Source: Streptomyces humi
Lineage (GTDB): Bacteria; Actinomycetota; Actinomycetes; Streptomycetales; Streptomycetaceae
DNA: 64,000 nt
Assembly (NCBI RefSeq): GCF_001005085.2
Contig: NZ_LBMU02000070.1
Span: forward strand, 62,001-126,000
Direction of reading: 5' to 3'
Shown here: piece after piece, positions 51,424 through 59,823 of the stretch
Layout: every line of letters starts with the position of its first letter
Numbering within the stretch: the stretch's first letter is position 1
Made by a program: the position numbers and the translations under genes
Notes under the pieces: generated by a model
Told to the model about the DNA's origin: nothing
The model's database searches: none
The model's input: the letters and a program-made list of their open reading frames with translations, nothing else

Positions 51424-52274
51424 CCCGGCGCGACCCCACCCGGCGCCGGGAACTGCTGCTGGGCCTGCTCGGCGCGGCGGCGGCCTTCGGGATCTGCGAG
51501 GCGGTGTCCCGGGCCGGGCTCGTCCGGCGCAGCTACCTGCCGCCCGCCTCCGAAGTCGTCGTACGCGCCGTCCGGCTGGCGGGCGACCGGGCCTTCCTCG
51601 ACGGCATCGGGGTCACCCTGCGGGCCTGGGCGCTCGGCCTCGGGCTCGCCTGCGCGCTCGCCGTGCCGCTGGGACTGCTGCTGGGCACGGTGCCGGTGGT
51701 CGAGGCCGCCACCCGGGCCGTGCTGGAGTTCCTGCGGCCGCTGCCGTCCGTCGCGCTGATCCCGCTGGTGTCGCTGCTGCTCGGGTCGGGCACCGAGACC
51801 GAGGTGACCCTGATCGCGTACGCCTCGCTGTGGCCGGTGCTGTTCAACACCGTGTACGGCCTCGGCGAGACCGACCCGCTGGCCAGGGACACCCTGCGCG
51901 CCTTCGGGTTCGGCCGGCTGGCGGTGCTGCTGCGGGCGGACCTGCCGGCCACCGCCCCGTTCATCGCCGCCGGCGTGCGGATCTCGGCCTCGGTCGCCCT
52001 GATCCTCGCCGTCGCGACGGAGCTCCTCTCCGGCTTCGGCCAGGGCCTCGGCATCTTCATCGCACAGGCTCAGACCAGCACCGACGGCACCCGCGACGTG
52101 CTGGCCGGGGTGGTGTGGGCGGGCGCCCTGGGGCTCGCGGTCAACGGCATCCTGGCCGGCGCCGAACACCGGTTGTTCGCCTGGGCGCGGGAACCCCGGC
52201 CGGAGGCACGGAGGCCACGACGGACCACGCCACAGCCGTGGACACGGACCCACCCGGGGCGAGACCACCCATGA
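51420..52274 (+). CDS. ABC transporter permease (first)
   Basis: 284 aa with about six helices and the binding-protein-dependent transport EAA-like loop (DTLRAFGFGRLAVLLRADLPATAPFIAAGVRISASVALI). TauC/SsuC family. The ATG overlaps the binding-protein stop, and its own stop overlaps the next permease, both by ATGA. It forms the membrane channel with the second permease. Substrate is unknown. Confidence 0.88.
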   Translation: MTRRDPTRRRELLLGLLGAAAAFGICEAVSRAGLVRRSYLPPASEVVVRAVRLAGDRAFLDGIGVTLRAWALGLGLACALAVPLGLLLGTVPVVEAATRAVLEFLRPLPSVALIPLVSLLLGSGTETEVTLIAYASLWPVLFNTVYGLGETDPLARDTLRAFGFGRLAVLLRADLPATAPFIAAGVRISASVALILAVATELLSGFGQGLGIFIAQAQTSTDGTRDVLAGVVWAGALGLAVNGILAGAEHRLFAWAREPRPEARRPRRTTPQPWTRTHPGRDHP

Positions 52275-53221
52275 CACGGCCGGACCGGGAAACGGGGCCG
52301 GAAGCAGGGGCGGAGGCGGGGGTTCGGCCGTGGTCATGCTCGCGCCCGTACCGTGACGGGCCGTCAGGCGTCGTGCGCGGCCCGGTGCGGAGCCGTACCG
52401 CCGCCCTCGTCCCCGGCCAGGTCCGCGCCCGCTCCCCGTTCCCCTTCCTGCTCCGCTGGTCCGTGTTCCTCGGTGCCGGCCTCTGCTGGGAGGTGGCCGC
52501 CCGGGCGCGGCGCAGCGTGTACTTCCCGCCGCCGCTGCGGATCGTCCGGCACGCCCTCGACCTGTGGTTCTCCGGCCCCGCCCGGCATCTGTTCCTCAGC
52601 TCGGACGCCGTCGGCACCATCCTGCCGAGCCTCGGCCGGATGGCCGCCGGGTTCGCGCTCGCCGCCGTGGCCGGGATCGCCCTGGGGATCGCGGTGGGCC
52701 GCTCGCGCCGGGCGTACGCGCTGTGCAACCCGGTGCTCCAGTTCGCGCGGGCCGTGCCACCGCCCGCGCTGGTGCCGGTGTTCGTCGTCGTCTTCGACGT
52801 CGGTACGCCCATGCAGGTGGCGTCGATCGTGTTCGGCGCCGTGTGGCCGGTGCTGGTCAACTCGGCGGAGGGCGCCCGTGCCACCGACCCGCTGCGGCTC
52901 CAGGTGGCGGCCGTGCTGCGGCTGACGGCACCCGAGCGGCTGTGGTTCCTGATCCTGCCCTCGGCGCTGCCCCGGATCCTCGCGGGGCTCCGGCTCGGCC
53001 TGTCGCTGTCCCTGATCCTGATGGTGTTCTCGGAGCTGCTGCCGGGCAGCGACGACGGCATCGGGTTCACGCTCACCGACGCCATGACCCGATCCGACCT
53101 GCTCACGGTGTGGGCGGCGCTGTTACTGCTCGGCGCGCTCGGGTATCTCCTCAACACCGCACTGCTGGCGGTCGAGAAACGGCTCGTCGGTCCGGGATCC
53201 CCGGCAGGGAGGACGGTATGA
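52271..53221 (+). CDS. ABC transporter permease (second)
   Basis: 316 aa. About 50 extra N-terminal residues, hydrophilic and Arg/Pro-rich, precede FPFLLRWSVFLGAGLCWEVAARARR. The BPD-type loop is LRLTAPERLWFLILPSALPRILAGLRLGLSLSLIL. TauC/SsuC family. It overlaps the upstream and downstream genes by 4 bases each. A true start inside the hydrophilic tail is possible but no better site was seen. Confidence 0.85.
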   Translation: MTRPDRETGPEAGAEAGVRPWSCSRPYRDGPSGVVRGPVRSRTAALVPGQVRARSPFPFLLRWSVFLGAGLCWEVAARARRSVYFPPPLRIVRHALDLWFSGPARHLFLSSDAVGTILPSLGRMAAGFALAAVAGIALGIAVGRSRRAYALCNPVLQFARAVPPPALVPVFVVVFDVGTPMQVASIVFGAVWPVLVNSAEGARATDPLRLQVAAVLRLTAPERLWFLILPSALPRILAGLRLGLSLSLILMVFSELLPGSDDGIGFTLTDAMTRSDLLTVWAALLLLGALGYLLNTALLAVEKRLVGPGSPAGRTV

Positions 53222-54852
53222 CGACGACCACGGTGCGCGAGGCGGTCGTACGGCTGCTGCGTGACACCGGCATGACCACGGTCTTCGGCAATCCGGGCTC
53301 CACGGAGCTGCGGATGTTCCGGGACTGGCCGGACGACTTCACCTACGTACTGGGCCTCCAGGAGTCCGTCGTCGTCGGCATGGCGGCCGGGCACGCGCTC
53401 GGCACCCGGCGGGCCGCGTTCGTCGGACTGCACTCGGCCGGCGGCCTCGGGCACGCGCTCGGCGCGGTCTTCAACGCGTTCCGCGACCGGGTGCCGCTGG
53501 TGATCGTGGCCGGTCAGCAGGCGCGCTCGCTGATCCAGTTGCGGCCGTTCCTCGGTGCCGACGAACCGGCCCTGTTCCCGCGCCCGTACGTGAAGTCCGC
53601 GCGTCAGCCGGAGCGGGCCGAGGACGTGCCGGCGGTGCTCGCCGAGGCGTACCGGCTCGCGATGGCGCCGCCGCGCGGCCCGGTGTTCGTGTCGGTGCCG
53701 GAGGACGACTGGGACCGGCCCGCGGAGCCCGTCGCACCGCGCACGGTGCACTCGGCGTTCACGGCCGCCCCGGACGTCCTGGCCGCGCTCGCCGCCCGGC
53801 TGGAGAGCTGTGCGCGCCCGGCGCTCGTGGTCGGACCGGGGGTGGCCGACGAGGACGCCACCGACGAGGTCCGGGCGCTGGCCGAGCTGCTGCGGGCCGC
53901 GGTGTGGATCAGCCCGCTCTCCGGCCGCTCCGGCTTCCCGGAGTCGCATCCGCTGTTCCAGGGCTTCCTGCCGCCGGTCGCGGGCCCCCTGGCCGCGTGT
54001 CTCGCGCCGTACGACGTGGTGCTCGCACTCGGCGCGCCGGTGTTCACGTACCACGTGGCGGACGGCGGTCCGCCGCTGGCGCCCGGCACCGAGCTGTTCC
54101 ACATGGACTGCGACCCCGGCCAGGCGGCCTGGCTGCCCACCGGCACCAGCGTCGTCACCACCCTGCGGCCCGCCCTGACGCACCTCACCGGGCTGCTGAA
54201 GCAGGCCCACCGCGCCGCGCCGCCGCCCCGCCCGGCACCGCCCCCGACCCGCACCGCCGGAGTACGGGAACCGGCCGGAGCCGGGGAGCGCATCACCGCG
54301 GAGCTGTTCTTCGACCTCCTGCGCGAGCGGCTGCCGCGCGACCGGGTCCTCGTCGAGGAGGCGCCGAGCCACCGCGACGCGCTGCACGCGCGGGTGCCCG
54401 TCGAAGCGGGCGGCGGGTTCCTGACCACGGGCAGCGGGGCGCTCGGCTGGGGGCTGCCGCTCGCGGTGGGCCGGGCCCTCGCCGACCGGCGCCGGGTGGT
54501 GTGCGTGGTCGGGGACGGCTCGGCGCTGTACTCGGTGCAGGCCCTGTGGACCGCGGCCCGGCACACGGCCCCGGTCACCTACGTCCTCCTCGACAACGGC
54601 GGATACGAGGCCGTGGGCGCGCTGGGCCGCCGGATCGGCGTCGCGCCCGTCCCCGGCACGACCGTCACCGGCATCGACTACGCGGCCCTCGCGGAGTCCT
54701 TCGGCTGCCCCGCGGCCCGCGCCGAGCACCCCGGGGAACTCCCGGCCGCCCTGGACCACGCCCTGGGCGCCGGCGACGACTCCGGCCCCTTCCTGCTGCA
54801 CGTCACGGTGGCCGGCGGCGCGGGCACCCTCTACGAACCCCGGGTCGGGTGA
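53218..54852 (+). CDS. Benzoylformate decarboxylase-like ThDP enzyme
   Basis: 544 aa from the ATG at 53218, overlapping the permease stop. Residues corresponding to the benzoylformate decarboxylase active site are present: Ser28 (GNPGSTEL), Glu49 (LGLQESVV), His72 (GLHSAGGLG) and His279 (VFTYHVADGG). The C-terminal ThDP motif is GDGSALYSVQALWTAARHTA, continuing to LLDNGG. It would decarboxylate a 2-oxo acid to an aldehyde. Family members include benzoylformate and branched or aromatic 2-oxo-acid decarboxylases. It lies between the permeases and the ATPase of an importer, so its substrate is likely what the transporter brings in. Confidence 0.85.
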   Translation: MTTTTVREAVVRLLRDTGMTTVFGNPGSTELRMFRDWPDDFTYVLGLQESVVVGMAAGHALGTRRAAFVGLHSAGGLGHALGAVFNAFRDRVPLVIVAGQQARSLIQLRPFLGADEPALFPRPYVKSARQPERAEDVPAVLAEAYRLAMAPPRGPVFVSVPEDDWDRPAEPVAPRTVHSAFTAAPDVLAALAARLESCARPALVVGPGVADEDATDEVRALAELLRAAVWISPLSGRSGFPESHPLFQGFLPPVAGPLAACLAPYDVVLALGAPVFTYHVADGGPPLAPGTELFHMDCDPGQAAWLPTGTSVVTTLRPALTHLTGLLKQAHRAAPPPRPAPPPTRTAGVREPAGAGERITAELFFDLLRERLPRDRVLVEEAPSHRDALHARVPVEAGGGFLTTGSGALGWGLPLAVGRALADRRRVVCVVGDGSALYSVQALWTAARHTAPVTYVLLDNGGYEAVGALGRRIGVAPVPGTTVTGIDYAALAESFGCPAARAEHPGELPAALDHALGAGDDSGPFLLHVTVAGGAGTLYEPRVG

Positions 54853-54856
54853 GAGG

Positions 54857-55633
54857 GTGCTGCGCCTCGACTCCGTCAGCCGGCGCTTCGGCGAGCAGCA
54901 CGTCCTGGACGGCATCAGCCTGACCGTGCCCGACGGGCAGCTGCTCAGCGTGGTCGGCCCCTCCGGCTGCGGCAAGTCCACGCTGCTGCGCACCATCGCC
55001 GGGCTGCTGCCCGCGCAGGAGGGCACGGTCACGGTCGACGGGACCCCGGTGACCGGCGTGCCGGAGCGGCTCGCGGTGGTCTTCCAGGAGTACGGCCGCT
55101 CGCTGCTGCCCTGGCTCACCGTCCGCGACAACGTGGCCCTGCCGCTGCGCCGCCGGGGCCTTGGCCGCGCCGCCCGCCGGGCCGAGGCCGAGACCATCCT
55201 CGAACGCGTGGGTCTGCACGGGGTCGCCCGGCGCCGTCCGCGCGAACTGTCCGGCGGTATGCAGCAGCGCGTCGCCATCGCCCGCGCCCTGGTCTGCCGT
55301 CCCTCGCTGCTGCTCATGGACGAGCCGTTCGGCTCGCTGGACGCGGGCACCCGGGAGGATCTGGAGGACCTGCTGCTGGAGGTCCACCGGGCCGACGAGA
55401 CGACCATCGTGTTCGTCACCCACGACATCGACGAGAGCGTGTACGTGGGAGACCGCGTCGTCGTCCTCTCCGCCGGCCCCGGCTCCCGTGTCGTCCGGGA
55501 CCTGCCGGTCACCCTGCCCGGCGAACGGGACCAGATCACCACCCGCGGCTCCACCGCCTTCGTGACGCTGCGCACGGAGGTGGGCCGGGCGGTGCGGGCG
55601 GTGCGGGGCGCTCCGCCGGAAGGACCGCGGTGA
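54857..55633 (+). CDS. ABC transporter ATP-binding protein (NitT/TauT type)
   Basis: 258 aa, starting 4 bases after the decarboxylase stop. Walker A GPSGCGKST (residues 34-42), Q-loop FQEYGRSLLPWLTV, signature LSGGMQQR and Walker B LLLMDEPFGSLD. The SsuB/TauB-type motif VTHDIDESVYVGDRVVVLS confirms the importer class. It powers the two permeases encoded upstream. Confidence 0.93.
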   Translation: MLRLDSVSRRFGEQHVLDGISLTVPDGQLLSVVGPSGCGKSTLLRTIAGLLPAQEGTVTVDGTPVTGVPERLAVVFQEYGRSLLPWLTVRDNVALPLRRRGLGRAARRAEAETILERVGLHGVARRRPRELSGGMQQRVAIARALVCRPSLLLMDEPFGSLDAGTREDLEDLLLEVHRADETTIVFVTHDIDESVYVGDRVVVLSAGPGSRVVRDLPVTLPGERDQITTRGSTAFVTLRTEVGRAVRAVRGAPPEGPR

Positions 55634-55667
55634 GCGGCGGCCCTCGGGAAGGCACCCGGACGTGATT

Positions 55668-55701
55668 CGAGGGGGCCCGGTCCGTCGACCGAACCCCCTC
55701 G
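55668..55701 (+). terminator. Terminator of the importer-decarboxylase operon
   Basis: CGAGGGGG / CCCCCTCG arms (8 bp) around an 18-base loop with inner GGTC/GACC pairing, 34 bases after the ATPase stop, followed by GGCTTTCCCC. Confidence 0.7.
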
Positions 55702-55834
55702 GCTTTCCCCCTCCGGATCAGAACCCCCGTGATCCCCCCGGATCCCCCTCCGAAAGTCCTGACGCCACGTAAGACAGACGAGGTGGGACGAGGGTTGTAC
55801 GGGAGTTCAAGATTCTTTCCGGCGGCCGGTCCGT

Positions 55835-56185
55835 TCAGCGGACCTCGACGGAGACCGGCTCGGAGACGGACCTGCCGTCCTTCGCGCGGACCACCTGGGC
55901 GCCCTTGTCGTCGAACTTCTCGCCGAGCTTGTAGGCGCCCTTCTTGACCTTCGCCGTCCCGGGCAGGGCCAGCCACTTCCTGCCGTCCTTGACCTGGAGG
56001 GTCACCTTGCTGCCGTCCTTGATGCCGGTGGCCCTGCCGGTGAAGGTGACCACGTCGCCCAGCCGGACGTGGGCGGCGCTCGCCTTGACGGTGAGCGCCG
56101 GGGCGGGGGCCGCGACGGCGGCCGTGGCACCGGTGGCGAGGAGCACGGCGGAAACCGCGGAAACGGTGGCGATACGCACGTTCAC
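55835..56185 (-). CDS. Small secreted protein with beta-sandwich-like sequence
   Basis: 116 aa from the GTG at 56185, with AAGGAGA upstream. The signal peptide MNVRIATVSAVSAVLLATG ends near AVAAP. The mature part is VKASAAHVRLGDVVTFTGRATGIKDG ... VTLQVKDGRKWLAL ... VSEPVSVEVR, resembling an Ig-like strand pattern, without Cys. It is exported and probably extracellular. No catalytic motif or family was recognised. It is independent of the operon ending at 55633 and lies on the other strand. Confidence 0.75.
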   Translation of the reverse strand: MNVRIATVSAVSAVLLATGATAAVAAPAPALTVKASAAHVRLGDVVTFTGRATGIKDGSKVTLQVKDGRKWLALPGTAKVKKGAYKLGEKFDDKGAQVVRAKDGRSVSEPVSVEVR

Positions 56186-56382
56186 AGAAATCTCCTTGAC
56201 TCTGAATAGACTTCCCGACCGCAATTACACGAGCTTTGCTCTGAGTTGCGGCCGACTCGAACTCTAGGGACACGACCAGCATCTACACGGTTCCGATCGG
56301 GTCGAGAAAATTCGAATCTACAGGTGAACCACAGCAAATCTAGGAGCCCTTGAAAGGCAGGAATCCGGCGAGCAGGGAATAT

Positions 56383-56420
56383 AAAAAGAACCTGTGCGAA
56401 GGAGGCTTCGCACAGGTTCT
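56383..56420 (-). terminator. Strong terminator of the DUF993 cluster
   Basis: Perfect 15-bp stem AGAACCTGTGCGAAG / CTTCGCACAGGTTCT with a 4-base loop and five T residues on the transcribed strand, 26 bases beyond the isomerase stop. Textbook Rho-independent form, rare in Streptomyces. Confidence 0.92.
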
Positions 56421-56445
56421 GACCGGACCTCGCCGGACGGCCCGG

Positions 56446-57291
56446 TTACCGGTTCACGTGTGCCACGAAACGGCTCGCGGTCTCCGCCAGGACCTCGCGG
56501 CCGTCCCGTGCCCACAGGCCGTCGTTGAAGAGCTCGACCTCGATGGCGCCGGTGTAGCCGGCCGCCTCCACGTATCCCAGCCACTCCCGCATGTCGATCG
56601 CGCCGTCGCCGATCTGGCCGCGGCCGTTGAGGACGCCCGCCGGCAACGGGGTCGTCCAGTCGGCGAGCTGGAAGGTGTGGATACGGCCGCCGGCGCCGGC
56701 GCGGGCGATCTGGGCGGGTGCCTGATCGTCCCACCAGATGTGGTACGTGTCGACCGTGACGCCGACCTGGTGCGCCGGGAAGCGTTCCGCGAGGTCCAGG
56801 GCCTGGGTGAGGGTGGAGACCACGCAGCGGTCGGCGGCGTACATGGGGTGCAGGGGTTCGATGGCCAGCCGGACGCCGTGCTGTTCGGCGTACGGGCCCA
56901 GCTCGGCGAGGGCGTCGGCGATCCGCTCCCGGGCACCGTGCAGGTCCCGGGAGCCGGCCGGGAGGCCGCCGGAGACCAGGACCAGCACCTCGGTGCCGAG
57001 GGTCGCCGCCTCCTCGACGGCGCGCCGGTTGTCGGCCAGGGCCGCCGCGCGTGCGTCCGGGTCGATCGCCGTCAGGAAGCCGCCCCGGCACAGGGTGGTG
57101 ACCGTCAGGCCGGCCTCGCGGACCAGTTTGGCGGTCGCCTCCACGCCGTGGGACTGCACCGGCTCGCGCCACAGACCCACGCCCGGCACACCCAGTTCCA
57201 GGCAGGCGTCGGCCAGTTCGGGGATCGACAGCTGCTTGACGGTCATCTGGTTGATCGAGAAACGCGACAGGTCGCCGCTCACCGCGGTCAC
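56446..57291 (-). CDS. Sugar phosphate isomerase/epimerase-family TIM barrel
   Basis: 281 aa from a GTG overlapping the upstream stop. Xylose-isomerase-like TIM barrel (AP endonuclease 2 family). INQMTVKQLSIPELADACLELGVPGVGLWR, IEPLHPMYAADRCVV and VTVDTYHIWWDD supply metal-binding His/Asp/Glu. Members isomerise or epimerise sugars, keto-inositols or 3-keto-sugars. It is not a clear IolE or IolI. It is last in a coupled cluster with a DUF993 protein and a Gfo/Idh/MocA oxidoreductase, under a LacI regulator. Confidence 0.87.
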   Translation of the reverse strand: MTAVSGDLSRFSINQMTVKQLSIPELADACLELGVPGVGLWREPVQSHGVEATAKLVREAGLTVTTLCRGGFLTAIDPDARAAALADNRRAVEEAATLGTEVLVLVSGGLPAGSRDLHGARERIADALAELGPYAEQHGVRLAIEPLHPMYAADRCVVSTLTQALDLAERFPAHQVGVTVDTYHIWWDDQAPAQIARAGAGGRIHTFQLADWTTPLPAGVLNGRGQIGDGAIDMREWLGYVEAAGYTGAIEVELFNDGLWARDGREVLAETASRFVAHVNR

Positions 57292-58442
57292 TGGTCCACT
57301 CCGTACAGGGCGAGCAGGGTCTTCATCCGCTCCTCGGCCAACTTCGGGTCCGGGAACAGGCCCAGCCCGTCCGCGAGTTCGTAGGCACGGGCGAAGTGCG
57401 GCAGGGAGCGGGCCGACTGGAGGCCGCCGACCATGGTGAAGTGGGACTGGTGGCCCGCCAGCCAGGCCAGGAGGACCACGCCCGTCTTGTAGAAGCGGGT
57501 GGGGGCCTGGAAGAGGTGCCGGGAGAGTTCCACGGTGGGGTCCAGGAGGCCGCGGAAGCCCGCCGTGTCCCCGGTGTCCAGGACCCGGACCGCCTCGGCC
57601 GCGAGCGGGCCCAGCGGGTCGAAGATGCCGAGCAGCGCGTGGCTGAAGCCCTGCTCGTCACCCGCGATCAGCTCGGGGTAGTTGAAGTCGTCGCCGGTGT
57701 AGCAGCGGACCCCGCCGGGCAGGCGGCGGCGGATGTCGATCTCCCGCCGGGCCTCCAGGAGCGACACCTTGATGCCGTCGACCTTGTCGGGGTGGGCGGC
57801 GATGACCTCCAGGAAGGTCGCGGTGGCCGCGTCCAGGTCGGACGAGCCCCAGTAGCCCTCCAGGGCCGGGTCGAACATGGGGCCGAGCCAGTGCAGGACG
57901 ACCGGTTCGGAGGCCTGGCGGAGCAGGTGGCCGTAGACGTCGAGGTAGTCCTCGGGTCCGTCGGCGGCCGCGGCCAGCGCCCGGGAGGCCATCAGGATGG
58001 CCTGGGCGCCGGTCTCCTCGACGAGCGCGAGCTGCTCCTCGTAGGCGGCCCGGACCTCGGCGAGGGTGGCCGGGCCGGTGAGCTGGTCGGTGCCGACGCC
58101 GCAGGCGATCCGGCCGCCGACCGTCTTCGCCTCGGCGGCGCTGCGGCGGATCAGCTCGGCCGCGCCCGCCCAGTCGAGGCCCATGCCGCGCTGGGCGGTG
58201 TCCATCGCCTCCGCGACGCCCAGGCCGTGCGACCAGAGGTGGCGGCGGAAGGCGAGGGTCGCGTCCCAGTCGACGGCGGCGGGCGAGTCGGGGTTGCTGT
58301 CGGCGAACGGGTCGGCGACGACGTGCGCCGCCGAGAAGACCGTGCGCGAGGTGAAGGGGGTGCCGGGAGTGAGGGCGAGCGGTTCGCCGCGGGTCTCGTA
58401 GGTCCGCAGCGAGCCGTCGGCCGAGGGCAGTCGGAGGGTCAC
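57288..58442 (-). CDS. DUF993 protein, dihydrodipicolinate synthase-like aldolase
   Basis: 384 aa from a GTG overlapping the oxidoreductase stop. DUF993 family, related in fold to DapA/NAL TIM-barrel class-I aldolases. AQRGMGLDWAGAAELI, VDGIKVSLLEARREIDIRRR (a candidate Schiff-base Lys) and CYTGDDFNYPELI are the clearest segments. No biochemical role is established for the family to my knowledge. By context it could split a keto-acid or keto-sugar made by the oxidoreductase and isomerase. Its length is normal for the family. Confidence 0.82.
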   Translation of the reverse strand: MTLRLPSADGSLRTYETRGEPLALTPGTPFTSRTVFSAAHVVADPFADSNPDSPAAVDWDATLAFRRHLWSHGLGVAEAMDTAQRGMGLDWAGAAELIRRSAAEAKTVGGRIACGVGTDQLTGPATLAEVRAAYEEQLALVEETGAQAILMASRALAAAADGPEDYLDVYGHLLRQASEPVVLHWLGPMFDPALEGYWGSSDLDAATATFLEVIAAHPDKVDGIKVSLLEARREIDIRRRLPGGVRCYTGDDFNYPELIAGDEQGFSHALLGIFDPLGPLAAEAVRVLDTGDTAGFRGLLDPTVELSRHLFQAPTRFYKTGVVLLAWLAGHQSHFTMVGGLQSARSLPHFARAYELADGLGLFPDPKLAEERMKTLLALYGVDQ

Positions 58443-59596
58443 AGCGAGATCTCCGGTACGTCGATGCGGCGGCCCTCGGCCGAGGACTTCAGGCCCAGCT
58501 CGGCGAGCTGGACTCCTCGGGCGCCGGCCAGCAGGTCCCACTGGTAGGGCGCGTCGGCGTAGACGTGCTTGAGGAACAGCTCCCACTGGGCCTTGAAGCC
58601 GTTGTCGAACTCGGTGTTGTCGGGGATCTCCTGCCACTGCTCGCGGAAGGCGTAGGTGGCGGGGATGTCCGGGTTCCAGACCGGCATGGGGGTCGCGCTG
58701 CGGTGCTGGACACGGCAGTTGCGCAGGCCGGCGACCGCTGAGCCTTCGGTGCCGTCCACCTGGAACTCGACCAGTTCGTCGCGGTTGACGCGGACCGCCC
58801 AGGAGGAGTTGATCTGGGCGACGGCGCCGCCGTCGAGCTCGAAGATGCCGTAGGCGGCGTCGTCGGCGGTGGCGTCGTAGGGCTTGCCGCCCTCGTCCCA
58901 GCGCTGCGGGATGTGGGTGGCGGTGAGGGCCTGGACGGACTTCACCCGGCCGAACAGCTCGTGCAGCACGTACTCCCAGTGCGGGAACATGTCGACGACG
59001 ATGCCGCCGCCGTCCTCCGCGCGGTAGTTCCAGGACGGGCGCTGGGCGGTCTGCCAGTCGCCCTCGAAGACCCAGTAGCCGAACTCGCCGCGGACGGACA
59101 GGATCCGGCCGAAGAAGCCGCCGTCGATGAGCCGCTTCAGCTTCAGCAGGCCGGGCAGGAAGATCTTGTCCTGGACGACGCCGTGCTTGATGCCCTTCGC
59201 GTGCGCGAGCCGGGCCAGCTCCAGGGCGCCGTCCAGGCCGGTCGCGGTCGGCTTCTCGGTGTAGATGTGCTTCCCGGCGGCGATGGCCTGCTTCAGGGCC
59301 TCCTCGCGGGCGGAGGTGACCTGGGCGTCGAAGTAGATGTCGATGGTGGGGTCGGCGAGGACCGCCGAGAGGTCCGTGGCGATGTGCTCGCCGGACAGAC
59401 CGTGCCGGTCGGCGATCTCGCGGAGCGCGTGTTCCCGGCGGCCGACGAGGACCGGTTCCGGCCACAGCACGGTGCCGTCGCCGAGGTCGAGACCGCCCTG
59501 TTCGCGCAGCGCGAGGATCGAGCGGACGAGGTGCTGTCGGTAGCCCATGCGCCCGGTCACGCCGTTCATGGCGATACGCACCGTCTTGCGTGTCAC
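58439..59596 (-). CDS. Gfo/Idh/MocA-family oxidoreductase
   Basis: 385 aa from the GTG at 59596, 6 bases after GAAGGG. Rossmann N-terminus VRIAMNGVTGRMGYRQHLV. AGKHIYTEKPTATGL carries the conserved Lys and Pro of the family, and the C-terminal domain follows. It oxidises or reduces sugars, inositols or amino-sugars with NAD(P). It is first in the coupled cluster and divergent from a LacI repressor, with a CRE-like palindrome in the intergenic region. Confidence 0.9.
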   Translation of the reverse strand: MTRKTVRIAMNGVTGRMGYRQHLVRSILALREQGGLDLGDGTVLWPEPVLVGRREHALREIADRHGLSGEHIATDLSAVLADPTIDIYFDAQVTSAREEALKQAIAAGKHIYTEKPTATGLDGALELARLAHAKGIKHGVVQDKIFLPGLLKLKRLIDGGFFGRILSVRGEFGYWVFEGDWQTAQRPSWNYRAEDGGGIVVDMFPHWEYVLHELFGRVKSVQALTATHIPQRWDEGGKPYDATADDAAYGIFELDGGAVAQINSSWAVRVNRDELVEFQVDGTEGSAVAGLRNCRVQHRSATPMPVWNPDIPATYAFREQWQEIPDNTEFDNGFKAQWELFLKHVYADAPYQWDLLAGARGVQLAELGLKSSAEGRRIDVPEISL

Positions 59597-59631
59597 GTGT
59601 TTCCCTTCGTCCGCGTGCGTCTCAGCAACGC

Positions 59632-59645
59632 AGCAAGCGCTTTCT
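59632..59645. promoter_or_regulatory. LacI-family operator of the DUF993 cluster
   Basis: AGCAAGCGCTTTCT contains the AAGCGCTT palindrome of LacI/GalR-type sites, 36 bases upstream of the oxidoreductase start and between it and the divergent LacI gene. Confidence 0.75.
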
Positions 59646-59674
59646 ATACAGTCTGAAGCTAGCCTTTCACCACT

Positions 59675-59689
59675 GGTCTGTACAAGACC
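59675..59689. promoter_or_regulatory. Inverted repeat between LacI and oxidoreductase
   Basis: GGTCT-GTACA-AGACC, perfect 5-bp arms. It may be a second regulatory site or an RNA hairpin in the long leader of the LacI gene. Confidence 0.35.
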
Positions 59690-59823
59690 GTGACGGGGTC
59701 GACTTGTTCGAGGGGGCGAACAACCAGGGTGATTGGCCTTATGGTCTGCACGGCAAGGGGGCTTCCTTTGATCAGGCTGTGTACGACGGCGTACGACAAG
59801 ATGCGCGACCGGAGGACGACGAG

